The notes under the pieces were generated by a model. It worked only from the letters and a program-made list of their open reading frames with translations. It did not search any database and was not told where the DNA came from. 64,000 bases of DNA from Candidatus Hodarchaeota archaeon. GTDB taxonomy: Archaea; Asgardarchaeota; Heimdallarchaeia; Hodarchaeales; YT1-039. This document shows positions 17,008 through 25,338 of this stretch, one piece after another; positions within the stretch are counted from its first letter, which is position 1; each line of letters starts with the position of its first letter. The stretch lies in the NCBI GenBank assembly GCA_016840025.1, contig JAEOTF010000090.1, positions 8,821 through 72,820 of the forward strand. The letters run 5' to 3'. The position numbers and the translations under genes were made by a program.

Positions 17008-17136
17008 CTAGTTAATACCTCCAAAAAGGAATTTATGGGGAATCCAAAGAAAATGTTTCAATATATTGCCTCCTAAGAATTGAAAGAAGAAGAAAAAATA
17101 GGCTAAAAGCCAACCAATGAGTACTTCAAATATCAT
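17008..17136 (-). CDS. Candidate 42-residue single-pass membrane peptide
   Basis: A short frame starting ATG at 17136 encodes a strongly hydrophobic helix (IGWLLAYFFFFFQFLGG, residues 7-23) followed by a positively charged half and ends GGIN. It begins 16 bases after the stop of the LRR gene on the same strand, as if it were the last gene of the E1 operon. The Shine-Dalgarno is weak, and no homolog is recognised. Chance occurrence is possible. Confidence 0.35.
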   Translation of the reverse strand: MIFEVLIGWLLAYFFFFFQFLGGNILKHFLWIPHKFLFGGIN

Positions 17137-17152
17137 ACCAAAGGAGAATAAC

Positions 17153-18652
17153 CTACAAGACATTTGAACGAATACTAGCATTCCAAAACGTTTTCTTTAA
17201 TTCTGCAACCCACGTTTTAATTTTCTCAAAATTCTCTTCTTCTATCTCTTTTGGACTACAAACCATAGTTACCATATTTTTTAAATTAAACAATGTTTCA
17301 GGTAAGATACGAATTTTATTATCTACTACCTCTAATTCCTGAAGATCTTCCAAATTGCCGATAGATGAAGGGATCGATTCAATTTGATTATTAGCTAGTG
17401 CTAAGCTACGAAGTTTGGATAAATTGTCGATATTTTCTGGAATCGAAACTAATTGATTATTCCTTAACCAAAGCTTAGTAAGACTTGTAAGAGAAGAGAT
17501 TTGAGGGACACTAGTGAGTTCATTATCAATGGCATTAAGATTCTGTAGATTAATTAGCCTTCCAATGCTGTCAGGAAGTTTTACTAACTTGTTAAAGGAT
17601 ATGTTAAGATATTTGAGTTTTGTGAGATTTCCTAATTCAGGTAGGCTGGTTAATTCATTTTTATGTAATTGTAACTCTTCTAATTCAGTTAGATTTCCTA
17701 TACTATCAGGTATTGTTGATAATTGCATATAACCCATTTTTAGTTTTTTAAGCTTCTTTAGCCTACCTATGCTTTCAGGAAGGGATTGTTCAATTACTAC
17801 TTCTGTCAAATCGAGTTCTGTAAGCTCTGTAAAGTCACCTATACATTCAGGAAGGAATTTTATTTTTTTAAGTTCTTTCAGTTTTAATTTTCCTATTTTC
17901 ATTCCCTTACTTGCTACTGAACGGTCAAAATAGGCGTTATTTAATAAAGCCTCATATTTTTCTTCAACACCTGCCTCTTTTACGAATTTCCTTAAGAGAA
18001 ATTGATCTGACGAAGGATGAGGATCTGCAGTAAATGCTCGTATCCAAATCACATTTTTTGCTCTCTTTAGATCTACGGATGAGAGCCTGAATGGAAATTC
18101 TACTGAATTTTTTCGATTCTTCCCATCAAACACAGTAATTTTGCATATTAAATCTTCATCTACTGGAATTACATCATTTTCGATATCCAAACACTCAACC
18201 ATGATGAGAGAGCCTTCGGAGTCGGGAACAAATGTAGGAAATTGAGGGACTGCTACTACGAAGTCATCATTTGTGCTTGAACCTGTAGTATTTTCAGTTT
18301 CAACTCTTTTTTCAATCTTTAATGCTTTTTCTTCCATCTTTTCCGATCTGAAAGTAATTTCAACATTTGTTACAACCCCCGTTTTTGGACCTGTATTGTT
18401 AATTAAAATAGGAACGTACAGATATTTCTCATCTGCTTTTTGCCCTCTACTTGGATGGTATAATCCATAGGTAACAAAGGGTTCTACTGCTAATTTAGCG
18501 CCACCTTGCATTTTATACCAGTTATAGAGTGATAATAACCCTGCACCAACCCCAGGAACTGCCGCTGCAGCATAACCAAAGATTTCGTCACTAAAACTCA
18601 TCGTTTCCACCATAGAATGACTTATTAAGACCTTTTTTCTATAAATATCCAT
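17153..18652 (-). CDS. Leucine-rich-repeat protein with N-terminal hydrophobic segment
   Basis: A 499-residue protein. A hydrophobic stretch near residues 24-43 (FGYAAAAVPGVGAGLL) may be a membrane anchor. Residues 50-200 form a beta-rich domain resembling an Ig-like fold. Residues 255-470 contain about nine leucine-rich repeats of 22-24 residues with the pattern LxxLxLxxNxLxxLPxxIGxLxxL, as in the small bacterial/eukaryotic plant-type LRR class. Such repeats bind proteins. The gene starts 14 bases after the E1 stop, so it is in the UBL-E1 operon. A substrate-adaptor role is inference. An internal ATG at 18601 with GGTGG upstream is an alternative start that keeps the hydrophobic segment. Confidence 0.8.
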   Translation of the reverse strand: MDIYRKKVLISHSMVETMSFSDEIFGYAAAAVPGVGAGLLSLYNWYKMQGGAKLAVEPFVTYGLYHPSRGQKADEKYLYVPILINNTGPKTGVVTNVEITFRSEKMEEKALKIEKRVETENTTGSSTNDDFVVAVPQFPTFVPDSEGSLIMVECLDIENDVIPVDEDLICKITVFDGKNRKNSVEFPFRLSSVDLKRAKNVIWIRAFTADPHPSSDQFLLRKFVKEAGVEEKYEALLNNAYFDRSVASKGMKIGKLKLKELKKIKFLPECIGDFTELTELDLTEVVIEQSLPESIGRLKKLKKLKMGYMQLSTIPDSIGNLTELEELQLHKNELTSLPELGNLTKLKYLNISFNKLVKLPDSIGRLINLQNLNAIDNELTSVPQISSLTSLTKLWLRNNQLVSIPENIDNLSKLRSLALANNQIESIPSSIGNLEDLQELEVVDNKIRILPETLFNLKNMVTMVCSPKEIEEENFEKIKTWVAELKKTFWNASIRSNVL

Positions 18653-18666
18653 ATATTTTTTGCATT

Positions 18667-19935
18667 TTAGACTATTTTCACCTTTAGATAAAACTGTCCA
18701 CTTGATGTTGTGATAGAAAGTATGTCACCAGAACGGATGGTAGTGTCTTTAATCGGTTTATTTAATGGCATATTTACTCTCCATATTTGACTAATATCAT
18801 TAAGTCTTATAATTAATAAGACTTGCTCATGATCATGAATAACATCATTGAGTACTTCAAAAAAATCTTTGAGCTTGTCCTTTGAATCTATTGAAACCGT
18901 CTCAATTTTGTCCTTAATTAGATCATAAGAGAATTTCTGGCAGTGTACACATTCTGGATCCCGCTCAACGGTAATAGTTTGGATTTGTAGATTTCGAAGA
19001 TTAATCATAGCATAACTTGCACCGCTTCCATCCAATCGCGGACCAATATCTCTCTTTTTCTGTCGATGAAGCAGTTTAATAATCTCATGAGTTTGTATTC
19101 CCGCCACTACTGCCGCTGGGGTGAGAAGAGTGGCTTGTTTTTCCTCTAAGATCTGTGAAATCTCCATTTCGCTAAACTGCTCCCATTCTCCTCCACTAAA
19201 TTGATCTGCATATTCATTTGCGAGGATAAGTATTTCTTTTATATCATTAATATCCTCTAAATTGGGAGGACGTCCACAACGATTTTGAAACTCAACATCT
19301 GCTTTGAATATACAATGTTCTCGGCGTTCGGGGAGACCTCGGAGGATACAAGGATTAGGAGCTGCACTTTCAGTAGGTCGATATCCGAGGCACCACAAAC
19401 AGGGAGTTTCATTTGGTGTTACTATTGAGATATGACCATCAAAAGCAGAAAAACCCGCTTCCACTAATGGTTTGTTAGTCAAAAGTGCAATAAGGTTTAA
19501 TGTGAGTCTATGAACAAACCCATCCACTGCACTTACTATCACATCTGCTGAATCAAAAATCTTCGTAGACACTTTTTCTACCCGATCACAAATCGCCTGT
19601 ATCTCAATAAATCGATTCATTTCATTGAGGGTACGTTTTGCCGCTTCTACTTTTGGCTTTCCTCGATCTTTCCATCGAAATAAGAGTTGACGAGATAGGT
19701 TAGAGGTTTCCACTATATCATAATCAATGAGTGTAAGTTTTCCTATACCCATTAGAGTTAATCGAGTCGCTACTTCACACCCGATAGCTCCAATTCCCCC
19801 AATCACTACATGGGCATTCTTGAGGATTTCTTGACTCCAATCTCGTTGGTATAATGAAACCCTTAGAGATCGGTCTAGAAATTCTCTTTCTTCTGGAGAA
19901 AGCTCCGTATTCTCTTGATTCACTTTAAGCGCCAA
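18667..19935 (-). CDS. E1 ubiquitin-activating enzyme, UBA3-like
   Basis: A 422-residue ThiF/E1 protein. The nucleotide loop VVIGGIGAIGCEV is at 43-55, ending in G52, with IDYDIVETSNLSRQLLF at 70-86. Zinc ligands are C179/C182 in PCLWC and the later ECVHC near 328. The likely catalytic cysteine is C196 in NPCILRG, followed by LPERREHCI, matching the MCTIAS...LPEHCI segment of eukaryotic UBA3. LTPAAVVAGIQTHEIIKLL is the conserved crossover helix region. The last 90 residues form a UFD-like beta-grasp domain that in eukaryotes recruits E2. It starts at TTG, overlapping the ubiquitin-like gene by 11 bases. It should adenylate the ubiquitin-like protein and pass it to the E2 at 16394-16903. Confidence 0.93.
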   Translation of the reverse strand: MALKVNQENTELSPEEREFLDRSLRVSLYQRDWSQEILKNAHVVIGGIGAIGCEVATRLTLMGIGKLTLIDYDIVETSNLSRQLLFRWKDRGKPKVEAAKRTLNEMNRFIEIQAICDRVEKVSTKIFDSADVIVSAVDGFVHRLTLNLIALLTNKPLVEAGFSAFDGHISIVTPNETPCLWCLGYRPTESAAPNPCILRGLPERREHCIFKADVEFQNRCGRPPNLEDINDIKEILILANEYADQFSGGEWEQFSEMEISQILEEKQATLLTPAAVVAGIQTHEIIKLLHRQKKRDIGPRLDGSGASYAMINLRNLQIQTITVERDPECVHCQKFSYDLIKDKIETVSIDSKDKLKDFFEVLNDVIHDHEQVLLIIRLNDISQIWRVNMPLNKPIKDTTIRSGDILSITTSSGQFYLKVKIV

Positions 19936-20230
19936 TACTTGCGGACATCACAGTGATCATTGACTTTTTATCCACACCATAATCATTTAACGTTTTTTCA
20001 TCCGCTAGATTCTTTCCTTTAAACAATAGTTGTACACTATATTGACCTACTGGAATGTTGAACTTTTCCATGACTTCTTCTTTAATTGCGGAAATTTTAG
20101 CGTCAGGATCAACTATGATCACCTTTACCTGTTCATCAGGGGGTAGGTTCATGTTCCGAAAGCGAATGGGACGTAGATTTGATTCAATATCTTCCTCAGC
20201 TTCTTCCTCATACTCCGATTCTTCACTCAT
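19925..20230 (-). CDS. Ubiquitin-like modifier ending in Gly-Ala
   Basis: A 101-residue protein: an acidic flexible N-terminal tail (about residues 1-22), then a ubiquitin-like beta-grasp fold (NLPPDEQVKVIIVDPDAKISAI..., LLFKGKNLADEKTLNDYGV). The alignment KSMITVMSASIGA places the last two residues at ubiquitin positions 75-76, so the chain ends in Gly-Ala. Position 72, which sets E1 specificity in eukaryotes, is Ala as in NEDD8. There is no tail after position 76, so no C-terminal processing seems needed. It is translated in an operon ahead of its E1, sharing 11 bases. Confidence 0.88.
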   Translation of the reverse strand: MSEESEYEEEAEEDIESNLRPIRFRNMNLPPDEQVKVIIVDPDAKISAIKEEVMEKFNIPVGQYSVQLLFKGKNLADEKTLNDYGVDKKSMITVMSASIGA

Positions 20231-20409
20231 TGTTTTTACCTCAGTTTTTTGTAAGAGAAGGATGTAGATTCAGGGAAGATTTCCCATTGAAATAGCTTTC
20301 CAATACCAATATGTATTATCGTTATTATTTTTCTTCCTGTTAGAATGAAGGAGAGTAGATCTTTCCAAGGAAACTTCATGTTTCTAAGGAAATTCATCAC
20401 ATTTTCTGG

Positions 20410-21174
20410 CTATTCATTTAGTAATATTAATTTTTGATTCTGCTGGTCCATAGCAAGATTAGCAAGAGAGTCTGCGATTACGTTCTCTTCTCTTCTCACA
20501 TGAAAAATGGCAACTTTAGTAAAACGGTCTAAAAGCTTTTTAACTTCAGTATATAATGATTGTAACCGAGAAGATTTGACCTTATATTCTCCCCTTAACT
20601 GTAATACAATAAGCTCTGCATCTAGAAAAACTTGTAATTTCGTAATATCCTGGGATTTAGCTATCTCTAAACCAGCTAATAAACCATGATATTCTGCTTC
20701 ATTATTGGTAGCAATTCCAATACATTGATAACCCTTTAGGATATCTCCATTCGGTAATTCTAAAACAAATCCAAATCCCGCTGTTCCTGGATTACCTCGG
20801 GCCCCTCCATCCGAATATAGCTTCGTCAATTCATTACCTTCTAATTCAATTTGTTTTACATCCATGCATTGGACGGGTTGTTTTTCTTTCTTACTTTGAT
20901 CAATATCGGTAAGAAGATCCATACTTGGTTTACAAAATGGTTGAATTAGTTCAATTACTTCATGATTGTCATAATGTGAAACTTTACCTGAATTATAAAT
21001 TATTATAGGAGAGTCCTTGAATCTTCCACGGAATGCTTCATATGGACTACGAACTTCTTCAGCTTTAACATCATCTCTACTCTTTAACTCATGACAGAAT
21101 GTTTTAACACTCTCTTTTGGAATTTTAGTTGATGTTAATTGTGGCATACTATAGAACATCCCATAATCTACCAA
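20410..21174 (-). CDS. RNase HI-type ribonuclease with N-terminal extra domain
   Basis: A 254-residue protein. Residues 118-245 form an RNase HI domain with the acidic residues in LYSDGGARGNPG, TNNEAEYHGLLAGLE, FLDAELIV and VIADSLANLA, so all four catalytic acids appear present. It should cut RNA in RNA-DNA hybrids. Residues 1-95 are a separate domain. Its KTFCHELKSRD...IIIYNSGKVSHYD pattern resembles the TBP-like substrate-binding N-domain of RNase HIII, which would be an unusual pairing. This domain call is tentative. It is on the same strand as and downstream of the DinB gene at 21239-21739, separated by 64 bases. Confidence 0.82.
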   Translation of the reverse strand: MVDYGMFYSMPQLTSTKIPKESVKTFCHELKSRDDVKAEEVRSPYEAFRGRFKDSPIIIYNSGKVSHYDNHEVIELIQPFCKPSMDLLTDIDQSKKEKQPVQCMDVKQIELEGNELTKLYSDGGARGNPGTAGFGFVLELPNGDILKGYQCIGIATNNEAEYHGLLAGLEIAKSQDITKLQVFLDAELIVLQLRGEYKVKSSRLQSLYTEVKKLLDRFTKVAIFHVRREENVIADSLANLAMDQQNQKLILLNE

Positions 21175-21238
21175 TATATCAGTATTATTATTTTCTCCGA
21201 TAATTTTCCTATTGGAAGGAAGATTAGCTGAGTTTTCA

Positions 21239-21739
21239 TTAACTTTCTGTCTTTAAGTCAACAATGTATGAAAAGAAGTCAGTATTAATGCCCTTTTTAC
21301 CTAAAAGTTTTAAATGTGTTATTATCTGGGCTCTATGGTATGTTGCGTGATCTGTGAATGCTAAAAAATAATCAATACAGTCCAAAGTAATAGTTTTATC
21401 CGCACTTATGGGAAAGCTAAAGACATCATTATTATTTGTCTTTAACGCTTCAATAAATTCATTTAGCGATTTTGTCCAGTAGTTCATCAATTTTACTCTT
21501 GAGAATGTCTTTGCTTTCTCCTCTAGTTCTTTATATTTAGCTTCATCAGAAGAATGAAAGTGCCAGTCATATACAATAGCGATATGTTCACATAGCCATC
21601 TTATACTCATTTTAGTAGCTTCGTTTTGTTTGGTAAATTCATCATCGGATAATTCGTTAACAGTTTTTCGAACCCTTTCCTCTGCCCAGAGGTAATAATC
21701 AGCTAGATTGGTTATAATCTCAGTATTAGCATTGGTCAA
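21239..21739 (-). CDS. DinB-superfamily four-helix protein
   Basis: A 166-residue all-helical protein with the DinB/DfsB layout: DYYLWAEERVRKTVNELSDDEF near the start, CEHIAIVYDWHF near residues 50-61 and FTDHATYHRAQIITHLKLLG near 128-147. His residues in CEHI and DHATYHR are in the positions that bind metal in this fold. Members act as thiol transferases or stress-related enzymes; the specific reaction cannot be told. A second DinB-type gene lies 1.2 kb away on the other strand. Confidence 0.72.
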   Translation of the reverse strand: MTNANTEIITNLADYYLWAEERVRKTVNELSDDEFTKQNEATKMSIRWLCEHIAIVYDWHFHSSDEAKYKELEEKAKTFSRVKLMNYWTKSLNEFIEALKTNNNDVFSFPISADKTITLDCIDYFLAFTDHATYHRAQIITHLKLLGKKGINTDFFSYIVDLKTES

Positions 21740-21870
21740 AACAACTACCCCATCTTTCTTTGTAATTTCTTGTTTAATTAATCTGACTTTTTTTAAATCT
21801 TGTTTCCCTTATATAAGTTTAGATCTAGCAACTGTTACATATGGCCAATTTTCTGCTATTCTTACCCCTT

Positions 21871-22320
21871 TCAGGATGAATCATAGGATTTGAGGTTTTC
21901 TAGAATTCTCTGCAAGTACTTTTCAAATCCCTTAATTTCTTCTGAAGTAAATCTATTATAGAATGCTTTGGTCATTTCAACGGATACTCGAACATACTTC
22001 TCTTGAAGTTTTTTGTTTTTCTCTGTAAGATAGATCATAATCTTCCGCCGATCTTTTTCGGATGGGACTCTTTTCACATGACCAATGTCTTCAAGCCTAT
22101 CTAGCATAGATGTCATGGTTGATTTGCTCAAAGCTGTTTCTTTTGCTAGTTCCTTAATTGATAAACCGTTTTTTCGCCACAGTGCAAATAAAATCCTTCC
22201 TTGAGCGGGGTTAATATCAATATCATGTTCTTTTAACATCTTAGTAAATATTCGTCCTGTGATCTGATGTATTTTGGCTATAAGATAACCCCCCGCTCTT
22301 TGTTCTTTCATTATTCTCAC
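21871..22320 (-). CDS. MarR-family transcriptional regulator
   Basis: A 149-residue winged-helix protein. The helix-turn-helix segment LSIKELAKETALSKSTMTSMLDRLEDIGHVKRVPSEKDRRKI (about residues 55-96) contains the recognition helix STMTSMLDRLE and the wing DRRK typical of MarR. It is expected to be a dimeric repressor, often responding to phenolic or oxidative signals. Its start overlaps the end of the FMN-binding-like gene by four bases on the same strand, so the two are one transcript. The flavoprotein-like partner may be the regulated function. Confidence 0.88.
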   Translation of the reverse strand: MRIMKEQRAGGYLIAKIHQITGRIFTKMLKEHDIDINPAQGRILFALWRKNGLSIKELAKETALSKSTMTSMLDRLEDIGHVKRVPSEKDRRKIMIYLTEKNKKLQEKYVRVSVEMTKAFYNRFTSEEIKGFEKYLQRILENLKSYDSS

Positions 22321-22787
22321 ATCAAATTCAAAGTGTTTTTCTCTAATTTAAAGTAAATTTCAACGAATTTAGGCAGTAATCGAAGAACTGTATAATCCTC
22401 ATCTGTCACACCTTTTGGATAATATTTATCCCACCAATCTAACCAGAGTTCCTCTTTGGTTTTTTTATCTGTGATTATCTCGATTGCTCCACTTAGCATG
22501 ACTCCTCGAAAATCTTCTGGTTCTGCTCTACAAAAGTATACTGCTACGTTCGGGTTTGTTCTAACATGTTTAACCTTAGAAGAGGAAGTATTAGTTGAGA
22601 AATACACTAATAAATCATTATCATAATTTTTAAACACTTTCGAGAGTTCAGAGAAATATTTCTCATTTCTAAGGTTGAACATCGCTCTTGTATAGGGTAT
22701 TCCATTTTCACCAATAGTAGTAAGATATGCTGGGATCGTTGTTTTCATTAATTCGATACAAAATTCCTTCATTGCGCTTTCATTCAT
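22317..22787 (-). CDS. Pyridoxamine 5'-phosphate oxidase-like FMN-binding split-barrel protein
   Basis: A 156-residue protein with the PNPOx-like split barrel: YLTTIGENGIPYTRAMFNL near residues 18-36, then LLVYFSTNTSSSKVKHVRTNPNVAVYFC (about 55-82), where the FSTNTSSxKxxxxxxNP pattern binds FMN in the family. It may bind FMN or F420 and act as a small oxidoreductase. It is encoded immediately before a MarR regulator with a 4-base overlap. The divergent DinB gene at 22910 shares the 122-base region, so MarR may control both directions. Confidence 0.78.
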   Translation of the reverse strand: MNESAMKEFCIELMKTTIPAYLTTIGENGIPYTRAMFNLRNEKYFSELSKVFKNYDNDLLVYFSTNTSSSKVKHVRTNPNVAVYFCRAEPEDFRGVMLSGAIEIITDKKTKEELWLDWWDKYYPKGVTDEDYTVLRLLPKFVEIYFKLEKNTLNLM

Positions 22788-22909
22788 TTTTTATTTCCCC
22801 GAAACTAATTCTAATAGAATAATACTATATCGGATAGTTTTATATAATACTAAAAAATGTTTCGGTCTTCTATCTTACTCCAAGAAAAAGAGAGCCTTGG
22901 TGGGTTTTT

Positions 22910-23413
22910 ATGAGTGACGCAGCACTTTTCTCGTTGGTCTTAGACGAAATTCAAAAACGATTTGTACTTATTTTTCAAGATTTATCTTTAGAGGATTTAA
23001 AATTTAAATCTGAAAAAAATTCTCCTGCTTTAGGTTGGATTGCTGGTCATCTAACTGGCGGTCAACATGCATATTTGAGAATTATCTTACAAGGACAAGA
23101 AGCTCCTCATCTGCAAGAATTTAGTAATTTTAGCACAGGGACATCAAGTTGCTATGATTATTCTCCTTCAATTGCAAGAATTGTGAAATTATTTGAAATA
23201 GAACTCAATCAAATGAAAAAATTTGTACAAAATTTATCGGATGAGCAGCTTAATTCAGCACTCCCTCATTCAGAAACTATACCTCTTTTTTTTAGAGATA
23301 AAACAATGAAAAAGATCTTAGCAAACTATTTAGCCCACAAATTGATGCACTTAGGGCAAGCATTGGAGGTAAGACGATTATTGGATAAGAACTTGGATAA
23401 CATTAATTCTTAA
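22910..23413 (+). CDS. DinB-superfamily four-helix protein (second)
   Basis: A 167-residue helical protein with the DinB pattern: WIAGHLTGGQHAYLRIILQG near residues 44-63 and ILANYLAHKLMHLGQALEVRRLL near the C-terminus. GH, QH and HKLMHLGQ His residues are placed as metal ligands. Identity to the DinB protein at 21239-21739 looks low. It reads divergently from the FMN-binding-like gene. The function is unknown beyond fold; metal-dependent thiol chemistry is possible. Confidence 0.68.
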   Translation: MSDAALFSLVLDEIQKRFVLIFQDLSLEDLKFKSEKNSPALGWIAGHLTGGQHAYLRIILQGQEAPHLQEFSNFSTGTSSCYDYSPSIARIVKLFEIELNQMKKFVQNLSDEQLNSALPHSETIPLFFRDKTMKKILANYLAHKLMHLGQALEVRRLLDKNLDNINS

Positions 23414-23454
23414 TCCATGAATTAAAACCAACATCTGTTTGTAATACCATATAT

Positions 23455-24678
23455 TTGAGATTAGTGAGTAAGTTGAAAATCTCTAAAGAAATCGCTAAGC
23501 GCATTGTACTTAATTCCACTTATATCTATTCGAATTTTCAGGGAGAACAAGGAATTAAGCGTGTTTTAGATCTTTTGGGAACTGTACAATTGGATACTCT
23601 CCCTATTGTTGGTCGCAATCATGATCTTATCCTACAATCTCGGGTAGTTGACTACCATGTTGGTCGATTTTTGTCACTTGCTCATGAAAAAAGATGGGGG
23701 TTTGAATATATCGATAAAAATCTCGCTATGATCAAAATTGAAGATTTTCCCCTTTTTTATGCATGGATGTTACAAGGGGGCTCCAAAAATTACCAAAAAA
23801 TGGAAGAAGAATTACGAAAAGAAGTTCCAAGTGCCTTTGATGAGGTTTTAGCAAAATTAAAAGAAGTAGAATCAATCTCATCTAAAGAATTAATTGTAAA
23901 AAGTTTATCCAAACAAGACTACAAAGGACGCCTAATCAAAGTCAGTAAGGTTGGAGCAGCAATTTTAGACTGTTTATGGAATCGAGGGACTGCTGTTATC
24001 CATCATCGACAGAATTATCGCCGCTATTATGCATTAACCGAAAAAAATATCCCCGATAATTACTTAAATGAAGGATGTCCTTCAAATGAGCGAGAATTAT
24101 ATCAAAAATGGATATTACGTCGTGTACAACAGATTGGTTTAGCTTCCTCGTTATGGCGGATTCGTGGTGCTCTTCCACATACAAAAGAACTTATGAAACA
24201 AAAGAAATTAATCGAAGTACAAATTGAGAAGAAAATAGCTAAATATTTAACAACAGCAGAGATTTTAGAGACCACAGAACAAGCTCAACATCCTTTGTAT
24301 GACGATCGAGTGCGTTTCATTGCTCCCCTGGATCCATTAATCTGGGATAGAAAGCTAACAAAGGAAATTTTCAAGTTTGATTATGTCTGGGAAGTCTATA
24401 AACCCCCCAAAAAACGACTTCTTGGCTATTATTGTCTTCCTGTTCTATATCAAGACATCTTCCTGGGCCAAATAGATCCCAAATACGATCGTAAATCTTC
24501 TACACTTCATATCAAAAATGGATTTTGGGAAGAGGGTGTTTCAATTTCAGAAGAAGTAAAAGAACGTATAATACAGGCATTAGAATTATTTGGGCACTAT
24601 TTGGGTGCACAATCATTAAATTTTGAGGGAAACGATTCTTTATGGGATAGCATTTGTAAGGAAGTTAATTTTAATTAA
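23455..24678 (+). CDS. YcaQ/AlkX-type winged-helix DNA glycosylase-like protein
   Basis: A 407-residue protein of the HTH_42 / YcaQ family. It shows GTVQLDTLPIVGRNHDLIL near residues 43-61, matching the family Q-x-D catalytic region (QID in YcaQ), then RWGFEYIDKNLAMI. The C-terminal part carries FIAPLDPLIWDRKLTKEIFKFDYVWEVY and YYCLPVLYQDIFLGQIDPKYDR. Members unhook interstrand crosslinks or remove bulky alkyl lesions. It starts with TTG, with several other TTG/GTG choices nearby. It stands 41 bases after the DinB gene on the same strand. Activity is inferred from family. Confidence 0.85.
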   Translation: MRLVSKLKISKEIAKRIVLNSTYIYSNFQGEQGIKRVLDLLGTVQLDTLPIVGRNHDLILQSRVVDYHVGRFLSLAHEKRWGFEYIDKNLAMIKIEDFPLFYAWMLQGGSKNYQKMEEELRKEVPSAFDEVLAKLKEVESISSKELIVKSLSKQDYKGRLIKVSKVGAAILDCLWNRGTAVIHHRQNYRRYYALTEKNIPDNYLNEGCPSNERELYQKWILRRVQQIGLASSLWRIRGALPHTKELMKQKKLIEVQIEKKIAKYLTTAEILETTEQAQHPLYDDRVRFIAPLDPLIWDRKLTKEIFKFDYVWEVYKPPKKRLLGYYCLPVLYQDIFLGQIDPKYDRKSSTLHIKNGFWEEGVSISEEVKERIIQALELFGHYLGAQSLNFEGNDSLWDSICKEVNFN

Positions 24679-24742
24679 TTGCATGTCAATGACATTACCA
24701 AGCACTAATAAGAATTAACTGATATATCTAAGAGGTTTTATT

Positions 24743-25228
24743 TTGACAACAATCTGCGAAAAGTGTGTGAAATCCACAGGTGGTTGCTGTACTGATACAC
24801 GTTTTAGTATACATATTTCCGAGTTAGAACCTTTTAAGAAAGCCTTTGAACAAAATCCTTCCATTTCTAAAGGACATAAGCTAGAGAAATTTGATGGAGA
24901 TGAAGTCTATCTTTATGACTCTAAGAACAATCCTTGTATTTTCCTCAATATGGAAAAACGTTGTTCAATTTATGAAAAACGTCCTTTGACATGCCGTTTA
25001 TATCCAATTTTGTGGAAAGAAAGATCCAAATACATTGATTTTGCTTGTCCTATATCACACACAGTTCCATTGAGAGAAATAATGCAATGGCTAGAAAAAA
25101 AGGAAAATAAGGCACAACTCAAAAAAATGGAAGCTTTAGACTTTAATGAACGCCTAGCTCAATATATCAGTATTAGCCATGTTATAAAAATTAGTGAATG
25201 TTTAGAATTCATCTATAACGAAGTTTAA
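24743..25228 (+). CDS. YkgJ-type Cys-cluster protein (second)
   Basis: A 161-residue protein starting at TTG, with CEKCVKSTGGCC (residues 5-16), then CIFLNMEKRCSIYEKRPLTCRLYP (about 72-95) and a further Cys in FACPIS. This is the YkgJ metal-binding cysteine cluster, similar in layout to the protein at 6152-6790. It begins 64 bases after the YcaQ-like gene, with AGAGG upstream of the TTG. The role of the family is unsettled; Fe-S or zinc chelation is the usual proposal. Confidence 0.75.
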   Translation: MTTICEKCVKSTGGCCTDTRFSIHISELEPFKKAFEQNPSISKGHKLEKFDGDEVYLYDSKNNPCIFLNMEKRCSIYEKRPLTCRLYPILWKERSKYIDFACPISHTVPLREIMQWLEKKENKAQLKKMEALDFNERLAQYISISHVIKISECLEFIYNEV

Positions 25229-25338
25229 GGAATTAGTGAAATACAATCAGCGTTTACTTTGAACTAATCTGCAAAGAAATATGATTGATTTTCAGCTATA
25301 GCCGGTGGGAAATTAACAAAATCACATAGCTGCGAATT

